From: Halorussus amylolyticus
GTDB lineage: Archaea; Halobacteriota; Halobacteria; Halobacteriales; Haladaptataceae
Assembly: GCF_004143485.2 (NCBI RefSeq)
Contig: NZ_ML974132.1
Span: forward strand, 311,034-365,562
DNA: 54,529 nt
Direction of reading: 5' to 3'
Positions 7,263-14,891 of the stretch are shown here, piece after piece (position 1 is the first letter of the stretch; the number at the start of each line of letters is the position of its first letter). The translations under genes were made by a program, and so were the position numbers. The notes below the pieces were generated by a model, which was not told where the DNA came from, did not search any database, and worked only from the letters and a program-made list of their open reading frames with translations.

Positions 7263-8051
7263 CTACGTGCCCGGCGCGTCGTTCCACAGCGTGACGTGGA
7301 GCCGAGGCGTGTACCGAAAGCCGAACTCCTGGGCGAGTTCGGCCGCGACCGGTCGCGTCTCTTCGAGTCGGTCGCGAGTCGCGCCCTCGGGCATCAACAG
7401 CACGCTCGCGTCGGGAATCTCCGCGTCGGACACCTCCCGGAGTCGCTCGACGAGGCCGATGATTTCGTCCATCTCCGTCCGGTCGGACACCACGAACTTG
7501 AGTTGGAAGTCGTAGGCTTCCACCAGCGCCGCGAGCGCGTCGAGGTCGATGCGCCGGTCGTCGTGGCGCTCGGCCCACTCGCCCTCGCCTTTCGGGTCCG
7601 TTTCGGGCGTGGGCGTGCTCGACGCGAGTTTCGGGCTGACGCTCGCGAGGTCGATTGGGGCGTCCCGGTAGACGGTTCCGTTCGTCTCGACCGTCGTGTG
7701 ATACCCCCGTTCCGACAACTGTTCGAGGAGCGAGACCACCGAGTCGTGAATCAGCGGTTCGCCGCCCGTGACGACCACGTGGTCCGCGCCGAACGACTCG
7801 ACTTCCGCGAGAATCTCCTCGACGCCCATCGTCGCGTGGGTCGGCTCCCACGAGGTGTGGTACGAGTCGCAGAACCAACACCGGAGATTGCACCCCGAGG
7901 TTCGGACGAAGACGCTCGGCACGCCCGCGAGTCGGCCCTCGCCCTGCAACGATTCGAACAGTTCGTTTATCGGGAGGGAGTCGCGAGCCGGGTTAGCATC
8001 GCGGGTCGCGCCGGCGTCCTCGGTTGCTTCGACGTCACTGTTCACCGGCAT
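7263..8051 (-). CDS. queE: 7-carboxy-7-deazaguanine synthase QueE
   Basis: 262 residues. This radical SAM enzyme converts 6-carboxy-tetrahydropterin to 7-carboxy-7-deazaguanine on the way to preQ0 and archaeosine in tRNA. The [4Fe-4S] motif C-x3-C-x2-C is at Cys54, Cys58 and Cys61 (SGCNLRCWFCDS). The GGEPLIH glycine motif of SAM binding is at about 96-102. The first 27 residues are a halophile-typical acidic extension. It starts 1 nt after queD, so the two form an operon. queC, often adjacent, is absent from this window. Confidence 0.93.
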   Translation of the reverse strand: MPVNSDVEATEDAGATRDANPARDSLPINELFESLQGEGRLAGVPSVFVRTSGCNLRCWFCDSYHTSWEPTHATMGVEEILAEVESFGADHVVVTGGEPLIHDSVVSLLEQLSERGYHTTVETNGTVYRDAPIDLASVSPKLASSTPTPETDPKGEGEWAERHDDRRIDLDALAALVEAYDFQLKFVVSDRTEMDEIIGLVERLREVSDAEIPDASVLLMPEGATRDRLEETRPVAAELAQEFGFRYTPRLHVTLWNDAPGT

Positions 8052-8052
8052 C

Positions 8053-8469
8053 TCAGAACTCCGACCCGCCGCAGAGTTCGGCGGTCTCGCTCACCTGCAC
8101 GCGAATCTCGGAGACGGTGTCGGGGAGCGCGTCGGCGAGTCTGCGCTCCAACACGACGCTCATCATCTCGGCGGTCGGCGGGGCGTCGAGAACGACCAAC
8201 GAGTCGCCGTCGCCGCTCGACTCGAACGCCTCCACCAGCGGGTCGCCGTCCTCCAGCAGGAACATGTGGTCCCACTCGGATATTATCGAGGTAATATCTC
8301 CCTTATCCACGACCCACCCTTCTTCGCGGAGTTCACCTTTGACCTTCACGGCGATTTCGTAGTTGTGACCGTGCGGACGGCTACACTTCCCGTCGTGGTG
8401 GAGGAGTCTGTGGCCCGCGGAGATGCGAATCGGACGGTCTCGGCCGACGTAGAGGGTTCGCTCAGTCAT
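8053..8469 (-). CDS. queD: 6-carboxy-tetrahydropterin synthase QueD
   Basis: 138 residues, the usual size of QueD/PTPS-family enzymes. It turns dihydroneopterin triphosphate into 6-carboxy-5,6,7,8-tetrahydropterin. Zinc ligands His20, His33 and His35 (SAGHRL, RPHGHNY) and the catalytic Cys29 are visible. WDHMFLL and the late Glu-containing ETAELCG segment also fit. A TATA box at 8493-8500 gives a leaderless transcript that continues into queE. Confidence 0.92.
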   Translation of the reverse strand: MTERTLYVGRDRPIRISAGHRLLHHDGKCSRPHGHNYEIAVKVKGELREEGWVVDKGDITSIISEWDHMFLLEDGDPLVEAFESSGDGDSLVVLDAPPTAEMMSVVLERRLADALPDTVSEIRVQVSETAELCGGSEF

Positions 8470-8492
8470 ACCTGAAGATTCTCTTGGGCGTA

Positions 8493-8500
8493 CTTAAATT
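8493..8500 (-). promoter_or_regulatory. TATA box of queD-queE
   Basis: AATTTAAG on the minus strand, about 27 nt before the queD ATG. Confidence 0.65.
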
Positions 8501-8578
8501 CGTTCGAACGACCTGATGCCCAGAGTGTATCCAGAAAGTATCGACTGCTTCGAATCGCAGGCGACAGAAGCAGAACTA

Positions 8579-8706
8579 CTTCGAAAGCCCCCGCGCGTTC
8601 ACGGTCGCTGACGCGGGATATTCGGCGTCTCTCGGCGCCGGAAGACAAACCGCGTCTTCCGAGGTCACACTCGCTTCGCTCGCGTGACCACCGCCCGACG
8701 CCGAAT
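8579..8706. repeat. structured dispersed repeat, copy 1
   Basis: It starts with AAAGCCCCCGCGC and a CCGCG/CGCGG-type stem. A 10-bp stem (8620-8629 with 8697-8706) then encloses two hairpins: CGGAAGAC/GTCTTCCG (8639-8661) and a GGTCAC/GTGACC-closed element with TCGCTTCGCTC in its loop. A second copy, with the same first hairpin and a different but complementary second stem, is at 49799-49850. Similar GC-rich repeats are dispersed in many haloarchaeal genomes. The role is unknown. Confidence 0.6.
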
Positions 8707-8836
8707 AGTGGCCCGCGCAGGCGACCACGCAAGCGTGATCGCGCGGCCCCTTTCATTCCACCCCCACGGCGGTCCGTCTCACCGGCGGTTTCCCGGTGGT
8801 CTGTGTCACCGGCCACAACGGAATCGGAACACGGCC

Positions 8837-9121
8837 TCACTCCTCGGAATCGTCGTCGGGCCTACGGGCGAGCCTATCGAATCGGCTCTGCGCCTCGGAG
8901 CGTCGGCGCTCGGACTCGTCGGGGTCGTAGCTCGCGCCCACCAAATTCCCGTTCTGGACCGTCACCCGGAGAATCGCGTCCTGATGGCGGGCGTCGTCGG
9001 GCAGACGACCCTCTCGCACGGCCATCTCGCCGACCGTCTCCTCGCCGTCCTCCACGAGCAAAACGGCCCGCTCGCCCTCGAACCGGTCCACGACCGCGGT
9101 GTAGCGTCCGTCAGGAATCAT
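8837..9121 (-). CDS. DUF3006 family protein
   Basis: 94 residues. The start MIPDGRYTAVVDRFEGERAV and the later segment about 27-50 match DUF3006, small beta-barrel-like proteins found beside secreted metallo-beta-lactamase-fold proteins in bacteria and archaea. The last 25 residues are charged and probably disordered. Its start codon lies inside the 3' end of the upstream lipoprotein gene (11-nt overlap), so the two are translationally coupled. The biochemical role of the family is unknown. Confidence 0.85.
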   Translation of the reverse strand: MIPDGRYTAVVDRFEGERAVLLVEDGEETVGEMAVREGRLPDDARHQDAILRVTVQNGNLVGASYDPDESERRRSEAQSRFDRLARRPDDDSEE

Positions 9122-10676
9122 AGCTCTCCTCCGCCACGAGTTCGCCTTCGGCGGTCCGGACGAAAACCGTGTCGCCGTCGTTGTTCCAAATCGGCGTTCC
9201 CGACCCCCAGTAGTAGTCGCCCCCGCCGTCGGTTCCCGACCCGGTGTAGAGCGTGAGGCTCTCGCCGGGGTCGAGCGCGGTGCCCTCCGGGAACGCGTAG
9301 CGGTGGTCGGCCTCGTCGCCGACGGTCCACCCCGAGAGGTCGAGGGTTCGGTCGCCGCCGTTCCGGAGGACGACGTACTCGTCGTTCAGATTCTCGCGGT
9401 CGTCGCCCGCCGCGTCGGCGTGGACCTCGGCGACTTCGAGCGCCGCGGCGCTCGAAGTCGCCGAATCGGTTCCGCCGTCGGTGGCGGCCGTGGTGGTCTC
9501 CGAATCCGTGGTTTCCTCGGCGCTCGTCGCGCTACCCGCGCCGGTCACACCAGTACCTCCCCGCGCGGGGAATCTCGCTCGCGGTTCGAGCGGGTCGTCG
9601 CTCCCCGGCGCGATTTCCGGGGCGTCGCGGAGTCCGAGCGGGTCGGTCGCGGCCGCGCGCTGCGTTCGAACCGCGAATCGCTCGCCGTCGGTTTCGAACG
9701 CCACCGACCCGTGGACCCCGGTCCAGTAGGTCGGCACCTCACGGTCGGTGAGGCGTTCGAGGAGTTCGCGGTGCGGGTGGTCGTACGGCGAGTCGTAGGC
9801 GCTCTGAATCACCGCGACCTGCGGGTCGCTCGCGGCGAGTAGCCCCGGCCCGGTGCTGGTGTTGCTCCCGTGGTGGCCCGCCGCGAGGACCGAGGCGTCG
9901 AGTCGGTCGCTCGCGGTTTCGAGGAGGTAGCGTTCTCCGTTTCGCTCTGCATCCCCGGTCAGGAGCACGCTCGCGTTCCCCCGTGCGACCCGGAGGACCA
10001 GACTGTTCTCGTTGCGGTCCTCGCCCGAGAAGTACCCCTCTGGCGGCGAGAGGACGCCGACCTCCGCGCCCGCCATCGGAATCGAATCGCCCGCCTGCGC
10101 CCGATAGAGCGTCACGTCGTGTTCCTCGACGGCGTCGAGGTAGCGTTCGTAGGTCCGGGTCGCGGCCGCGATTCCGGGGTCGTACACCGCGCCCACGCCG
10201 TCGGCCTCGGTCTCGAAGTGGTCGATGACGGCGGCGTGGCCCCCGATGTGGTCGGCGTCGGCGTGGGAAGTGACGAGGTAGTCGATTCGGGTCACGTTCC
10301 GCGCCCGGAGGTAGTCGATGACGTGCGCGCCGTCGTCGTTCCAGTTGCCGGTGTCGTAGAGGAGCGTCTCACCGGTCGGCCCGACGACCAGCACGCTCGC
10401 GCCCTGCCCGACGTTGACGAAGTGGACCGAGAGGTTTCCGGCGGCTCGCGTCTCGGTCGAAGTCGCTCCGCCCGTCGAGTCGTCGGTCGAAGTCGATTCA
10501 CCGGCCGAAGTCGAATCGTCGGCCGGGACCATTTCGGTCGGCGACGCGGTTTCTTCGCCGGAGGGCGAGTCAGTGAGTGTGCCCGACCCGCCGAGGCATC
10601 CGGCGAAAAGCACCGACATGACGACGACTGCCAAGACTGCGCGGACGACCGGACAGGACCGAAAGCGGGCGCTCAT
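9111..10676 (-). CDS. secreted ComEC-like MBL-fold lipoprotein with lamin-tail domain
   Basis: 521 residues from the ATG at 10676. Residues 1-30 are a lipoprotein signal with lipobox LFAGC. A Ser/Thr/Asp-rich linker follows. A metallo-beta-lactamase domain (about 84-330) has the metal motif SHADADHIGGH and resembles the ComEC/Rec2 nuclease domain. After a second linker comes a C-terminal lamin-tail domain (about 405-521: LEVAEVHADA, YVVLRNGGDRTLDLSGW). The protein should sit on the outer face of the membrane and may degrade extracellular DNA, which is an inference. It is operonic with DUF3006. An 18-bp inverted repeat lies at the linker/lamin-tail border. Confidence 0.88.
   Translation of the reverse strand: MSARFRSCPVVRAVLAVVVMSVLFAGCLGGSGTLTDSPSGEETASPTEMVPADDSTSAGESTSTDDSTGGATSTETRAAGNLSVHFVNVGQGASVLVVGPTGETLLYDTGNWNDDGAHVIDYLRARNVTRIDYLVTSHADADHIGGHAAVIDHFETEADGVGAVYDPGIAAATRTYERYLDAVEEHDVTLYRAQAGDSIPMAGAEVGVLSPPEGYFSGEDRNENSLVLRVARGNASVLLTGDAERNGERYLLETASDRLDASVLAAGHHGSNTSTGPGLLAASDPQVAVIQSAYDSPYDHPHRELLERLTDREVPTYWTGVHGSVAFETDGERFAVRTQRAAATDPLGLRDAPEIAPGSDDPLEPRARFPARGGTGVTGAGSATSAEETTDSETTTAATDGGTDSATSSAAALEVAEVHADAAGDDRENLNDEYVVLRNGGDRTLDLSGWTVGDEADHRYAFPEGTALDPGESLTLYTGSGTDGGGDYYWGSGTPIWNNDGDTVFVRTAEGELVAEESYDS
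9427..9464. repeat. perfect inverted repeat, 18-bp arms, 2-nt loop
   Basis: Arms are 9427-9444 and 9447-9464 around GC. One arm codes the first strand of the lamin-tail domain (LEVAE). The other codes the end of the preceding Ser/Ala linker. Confidence 0.9.
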
Positions 10677-10888
10677 CGGTACGTTCGAGGGCGCGCCGGG
10701 ACAACACTCCTTCTCAAAATAATATGACACGTGCGCGCGGAAGAATCCCGAGGATGGCGTTCCCCGGACCGGTAGGACGACCGAACTTCCTGAACGACCA
10801 ATAGCTTGAACTTCCGGACCGCCGTCTATCCTGGCGATGGGGGAGACGCCTCACTGCCGAGGAGCGGTCGAACCCCTCGGAGGAACAC

Positions 10889-11779
10889 ATGCGTAGCGAC
10901 ACCGAGACCGAGCGCGAGCCGCCCGAGGTCGCGGCGGCCGCGACCTCGGACGACAGCACCGAGAGCGCCGACCGTCTCGCCGACGAGAACCGGCGGCTCC
11001 GCGCCGAGCCGTCTCGCGGCCGACGCGCCACCTACCGGTACACTGCGCTCGGTCTGTTCGGTCTCGGCGTCGTCGCGGTCCTCGGTGCGGTCGCGTTCCC
11101 CGACTCGCGCGACGTGCTGTTCGCGCTCGGCGGTACCGGACTGTTCGCGGGGGTGCTGACCTACTCGCTCACGTCCGAGCGGTTCGTCACCGCGACCGTC
11201 GCCGACCGGATGTACGCCCCGCTCGCCGAAACCGGCGCGGAACTCGCGGCCGAGCGAGACCTCACCGACCGGCGCGTATACGCCCCGGCGAGAATCGACG
11301 CGCCCGGGTTCGCACCCGTCAGGCTGTTCGTTCCCCGACACGCCGACGACGCGATTCCCGACCCCGACGAACTCGACTCGCTGTTCGTCACCGACGACGG
11401 TCGCGAGCGGGGCGTCGCGCTCCCGCCCTCCGCGGGCGCGCTCTACCCGGAGTTCGAGCGCGAACTGGTCGATTCGGTCGCTGAGCGACCGTCCACGCTC
11501 GCAGTGCAGTTGACCGACGCGCTGGTCGATGGGTTCGAACTCGCGTCGAGCGCGACCCCGGACGTCGAACGAGGCCGCGTCACGGTCGAAATCGAGGGAA
11601 GCGCGTATCCCGACCCCGACCGATTCGACAATCCGATTCCCTCGTTTCTCGGCGTCGGATTCGCGGCGGGTCTCGACGCGCCGGTGACGACCGCAGTCGC
11701 GGTCGGCGACGGTGCGACGGATTTCGTCGTGACCTGCGAGTGGGACCCCGACGAGACTGGAACCGAAGCGACCGCGTGA
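10889..11779 (+). CDS. haloarchaeal conserved two-helix membrane protein
   Basis: 296 residues. A charged N-terminal stretch (1-45) contains a short helix (DRLADENRRLRAE). Two membrane helices follow at about 50-68 and 75-92. The cytoplasmic part of about 200 residues has recurring motifs (YAPLAETGAELAAE, VRLFVPRHADD, GVALPPSAGALYPEFER). The layout matches a conserved haloarchaeal family of unknown function. A 12-bp inverted repeat (10923-10949) lies in the variable N-terminus. Confidence 0.8.
   Translation: MRSDTETEREPPEVAAAATSDDSTESADRLADENRRLRAEPSRGRRATYRYTALGLFGLGVVAVLGAVAFPDSRDVLFALGGTGLFAGVLTYSLTSERFVTATVADRMYAPLAETGAELAAERDLTDRRVYAPARIDAPGFAPVRLFVPRHADDAIPDPDELDSLFVTDDGRERGVALPPSAGALYPEFERELVDSVAERPSTLAVQLTDALVDGFELASSATPDVERGRVTVEIEGSAYPDPDRFDNPIPSFLGVGFAAGLDAPVTTAVAVGDGATDFVVTCEWDPDETGTEATA
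10923..10949. repeat. perfect inverted repeat, 12-bp arms, 3-nt loop
   Basis: Arms are 10923-10934 and 10938-10949 around CGG, in the disordered N-terminus of the 10889 gene (PPEVAAAATSDD). Confidence 0.8.
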
Positions 11780-11809
11780 GACGACGCCGCCTGAAGTCGG
11801 TTCGAGCGG

Positions 11810-12085
11810 TCAGAGCACGCCCGGCGGGAGCATCCCGACCATCCGGCGGGCGACTACGAGACCGAACGCGGCGAGTCCGGCGAGGACGACCCACCGGACC
11901 GACCCGTGCCACCCGGCCGAGACCGTCGAGGACGCGACCACTTCGAACACGACCAGCAGGCCGACGACCGACGCGCCGAGGAACAGTTCGAGCGCCAGCG
12001 CGTCGAACAGCGTCAGCACGACCACGACCGCGAGGAGCAACGCGACGAGGACGCGGACGAATCGAAGTCGGCGCGACGTTTGCAT
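11810..12085 (-). CDS. small three-helix membrane protein
   Basis: 91 residues, almost all hydrophobic. Three helices are at about 8-27, 32-50 and 63-80, with basic residues at the N-terminus and at VARR. No motif is recognised. It is convergent with the preceding gene and divergent from the DUF1616 gene. It fits a conserved small haloarchaeal membrane protein. The function is unknown. Confidence 0.65.
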   Translation of the reverse strand: MQTSRRLRFVRVLVALLLAVVVVLTLFDALALELFLGASVVGLLVVFEVVASSTVSAGWHGSVRWVVLAGLAAFGLVVARRMVGMLPPGVL

Positions 12086-12258
12086 GGCGACGACGTACGT
12101 CGCCGACCGATTAGAAGGGCACGCATCGTTTCTCGACCGGAGAGACCGGACGCCCGAGCCGAGCGTCCGGTCCCGATACCGGTGGAGTGAGTATGCGGTC
12201 CCTACTCCCCGAAACTGCCGATTCTTTTTTGGTCGTCACCGAGGTACGTGCGACGAGA

Positions 12259-13320
12259 ATGGGACCTGTTCGACGGACACGAGTAGCCGTCTCGCGGTTC
12301 GTCCGGAATTTTCCCGCCGACCTCGCCGCGACCGTCGCGCTCGCGGTGCTGGCGGGGGGTGCAGTCACGCTGCCGGGCGTGCGCGAGACGCCGGTCCCGT
12401 TTCTGTTCGCGTTCCCGTTCGCCCTGTTCGCGCCGGGATACGCGGTGGTGGCCGTCCTCTTTCCCGAGCGCGGCGGCGTGGAGTGGGCCGACGAGCGCGA
12501 CGCAATCACCTTCCCGCACACGAAACGACGAATCGGCGGTCTCGAACGCGCGACCCTGTCGGTCGCGGTGAGCGTCGGCGTCGTCCCGGTCCTCGGGATA
12601 CTCCTCGTGCTGACCGGCGCGGGTCTCACGCTCGTCCCGGTCGTCGCCGTCGTCGGAGGGTTCACGCTCGTCACGTCGGTCGCCGCCGCGATTCGTCGCT
12701 CGCGGCTTCCGCCCGAGAATCGGTTTCGAGTCCCGTACCGACGGTGGGTCGCGTCGGCTCGGACCGCACTCGGGCCGGGCGACAGTCGGACCGACACGGC
12801 GCTGAACGTCGTCCTCGTGCTCTCGGTTCTGGCCGCCGCGAGCAGCGTCGGCTACGCGGTGGCGGTCCACGAGCAGGGCGAACCGTTCACCGAGTTCTAC
12901 CTCGCGACCGAGAACGGGACCGGGGCGCTCGCGGCCGACGGCTACCCCGCGAACGTCACGCTCGGCGAGACGCAGTCGGTGGTCGTCGGCATCAGCAACC
13001 ACGAGCGCGAGGCGACAGATTACTCGACTGTGGTGCTGTTACAGCGGGTCGCGCCGGAGAACGGGTCGGTCGTCGAATCGAATCGACTCGACGGATTCGA
13101 CGTGCGCGTCCCGGCCAACGAGACGGCTCACGTCACCCACGAGGTGCGACCGAACGCGACGGGCGACCGCCTGCGCCTCCAGTTCCTCCTGTATCGGGGC
13201 GACCCGCCCCAGGACCCGACGCGTGAGAACGCGTATCGCCGAACGCACGTCTGGACAGACGTGCGTTCGACCGCCGAAACGTGGAGGTGGCGACCCCGCC
13301 GAAACGTGACTCGAACCTAA
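12259..13320 (+). CDS. DUF1616 family membrane protein
   Basis: 353 residues from the ATG at 12259. An upstream in-frame ATG adds only unconserved sequence. Four membrane helices are clear: about 17-37, 41-60, 93-113 and 118-135. The motif FPFALFAPGYAVVAVLFPE is typical of DUF1616. A fifth helix at about 176-192 leads to an extracellular beta-rich domain of about 150 residues with N-glycosylation sequons (NGT, NVT, NET, NAT). DUF1616 proteins often border surface-glycan and N-glycosylation loci, as here. A 14-bp inverted repeat (13240-13269) lies near the C-terminus. Confidence 0.85.
   Translation: MGPVRRTRVAVSRFVRNFPADLAATVALAVLAGGAVTLPGVRETPVPFLFAFPFALFAPGYAVVAVLFPERGGVEWADERDAITFPHTKRRIGGLERATLSVAVSVGVVPVLGILLVLTGAGLTLVPVVAVVGGFTLVTSVAAAIRRSRLPPENRFRVPYRRWVASARTALGPGDSRTDTALNVVLVLSVLAAASSVGYAVAVHEQGEPFTEFYLATENGTGALAADGYPANVTLGETQSVVVGISNHEREATDYSTVVLLQRVAPENGSVVESNRLDGFDVRVPANETAHVTHEVRPNATGDRLRLQFLLYRGDPPQDPTRENAYRRTHVWTDVRSTAETWRWRPRRNVTRT
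13240..13269. repeat. perfect inverted repeat, 14-bp arms, 2-nt loop
   Basis: Arms are 13240-13253 and 13256-13269 around GA, near the 3' end of the DUF1616 gene (RRTHVWTDVRST). Confidence 0.85.
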
Positions 13321-13543
13321 CTGCTTTTGTCACGGTCGAACCCCGAAAACCGCGCTCATCGACCGTCTCCGGGAGAGTAATCACGGCCTACCGGATATTC
13401 AATGTAAGCTTAATAGACTAAAAAGAGACCAAAATAGATATAAGCTATCGGTATCGCATTGAGATTGCGTAGGGTCGGGCGAACCGCGACCCGCCCGACG
13501 ACGGCAGCACAGTGGCTGACCACCAGCAGTAGACACATCTACG

Positions 13544-14698
13544 ATGACAGCGAACCACCCATACCGAACCCCAGACGAGGGGACCGAGAATTGGCACGTC
13601 CCGCTCAACGAGAACTTCGAACAGCTCGACACCGACGTCGAAATCAGAGACACCGCCGACAAGCGCGACTCGTACGAACCCAAGAACGGCGCGAAGTTCC
13701 TGGCAATCGACACGGGAGCGACGTTCGTCGGCGACGGAAACGAGTGGTCGAGAGCGCCCGTTCAGCCCCACGGCCACGACAAGCTCCGGATTCCCGTGAA
13801 GTCTTCGGACCCCGCCGAGGCCGCGGTCGGCGAAATCTGGTACCGCGGCGACCAGAACGCGGTGAAGGTCCAGACCACGAACGGCCCGGCGCAGTTGCAG
13901 GTCGGGTCGGCGGAGTCGCCCGACGACGGTGACGGCTCCGACGCCGAACCCGACGTGTCCGACGCGTACACGACGATTCCGTTCGACAGCAACGACTACA
14001 CCGACGCGTTCACGAACCTCGATTCGTACGGTACTCGACGCATCGTGGACCAGACCCGAAGCGGGTCGGACCTCGACCGAACTGCGCTTCGCGTGGACCT
14101 CGACCAGGGTGATTTCTGGGGCACCATCCTCAAGTACGACTTCACGAGCGAGGGCCACGACGAACCCGAGGAAATCTACGCCCGCTACCACGTCTACTTC
14201 CCGAGCGGCTTCGAGGCTGGCGGCACCGGCGGAAAGCTCCCCGGTCCGGCCGGACCGTACGGGAGCACCGGGCAGGCCGGAAACGCCGCGGACGGCACCA
14301 ACGGCTGGAGCGCACGGGGCGCGTGGCGAGCGGCCGACTCGTCGAGCGACCCGCGAAGCGTCCCCATCCGCCCGGAGTACTACGTCTACCACGCCGACAT
14401 GAGCGGCAGTTACGGCGACCGACCCAAGTGGGATGTCGAGTTCGAGCGCGACCAGTGGTATCAGGTCGACCAGCACGTGAAGATGAACACGCCCGGCCAG
14501 CGCGACGGCGTGGTCGAGGCGTGGGTCGACGGCGAACAGGTGTTCGACGAGACCTACCGCTTCCGGAACGACGGCTACGACGACATCAAGATTCAGAAGT
14601 ACTGGTTCACGCTGACCTACGGCGGAAGCCAGACCTCGCCCTCGGACAACTCGGCGTACTTCTCGGACCTGACGCTGTCGCCGTCGCCGTTGCTGTAA
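13544..14698 (+). CDS. polysaccharide-lyase-like protein with tail-fibre-like N-terminus
   Basis: 384 residues, with no signal peptide. Residues 1-75 carry NWHVPLNENFEQLDTDV and FLAIDTGATFVGDGNEW. The W-x-PLN-x-NF-x-x-LD pattern is common at the start of phage tail-fibre and cell-wall-binding proteins. After an acidic linker, residues about 145-384 look like a jelly-roll polysaccharide lyase (PL14/PL20-like: ARYHVYFPSGFEAGGTGGKL, WYQVDQHVKMNTPG, DGVVEAWVDG). The same fold appears in the gene at 22586. It probably binds or cuts an acidic polysaccharide. Catalytic residues cannot be assigned by eye. Confidence 0.7.
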   Translation: MTANHPYRTPDEGTENWHVPLNENFEQLDTDVEIRDTADKRDSYEPKNGAKFLAIDTGATFVGDGNEWSRAPVQPHGHDKLRIPVKSSDPAEAAVGEIWYRGDQNAVKVQTTNGPAQLQVGSAESPDDGDGSDAEPDVSDAYTTIPFDSNDYTDAFTNLDSYGTRRIVDQTRSGSDLDRTALRVDLDQGDFWGTILKYDFTSEGHDEPEEIYARYHVYFPSGFEAGGTGGKLPGPAGPYGSTGQAGNAADGTNGWSARGAWRAADSSSDPRSVPIRPEYYVYHADMSGSYGDRPKWDVEFERDQWYQVDQHVKMNTPGQRDGVVEAWVDGEQVFDETYRFRNDGYDDIKIQKYWFTLTYGGSQTSPSDNSAYFSDLTLSPSPLL

Positions 14699-14891
14699 GC
14701 TTCGATTTCGGGTTTTCTTTCGGCGCGCAGACTGCTCGCTGTCGCTAACGTACTGTCGTCAGTACACCGTCTCCAACAGCGGTCGTTCTGGCGGTAGGGA
14801 GCGCCTACTCCGGTTCGGACTCCGGCTTCCGTGTCGAACAGTGCGGCTTTTTTATCACGGTCGCCCCCGTCTGACCGACGACCGTTCTTCG

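Larger units (their letters stand above)
8470..8836. other. intergenic region with dispersed hairpin repeat
   Basis: About 370 bases without a supported gene. It holds the queD promoter (8493-8500), a haloarchaeal-type GC-rich repeat (8579-8706) and a quasi-palindrome at about 8719-8740. A short ORF reading left through this region lacks conserved features and I reject it. Confidence 0.5.

Noticed and set aside
8466-8840. 124-codon frame upstream of queD on the minus strand
   Set aside because: It covers the dispersed repeat and the queD promoter, and has Arg-rich, motif-free content.
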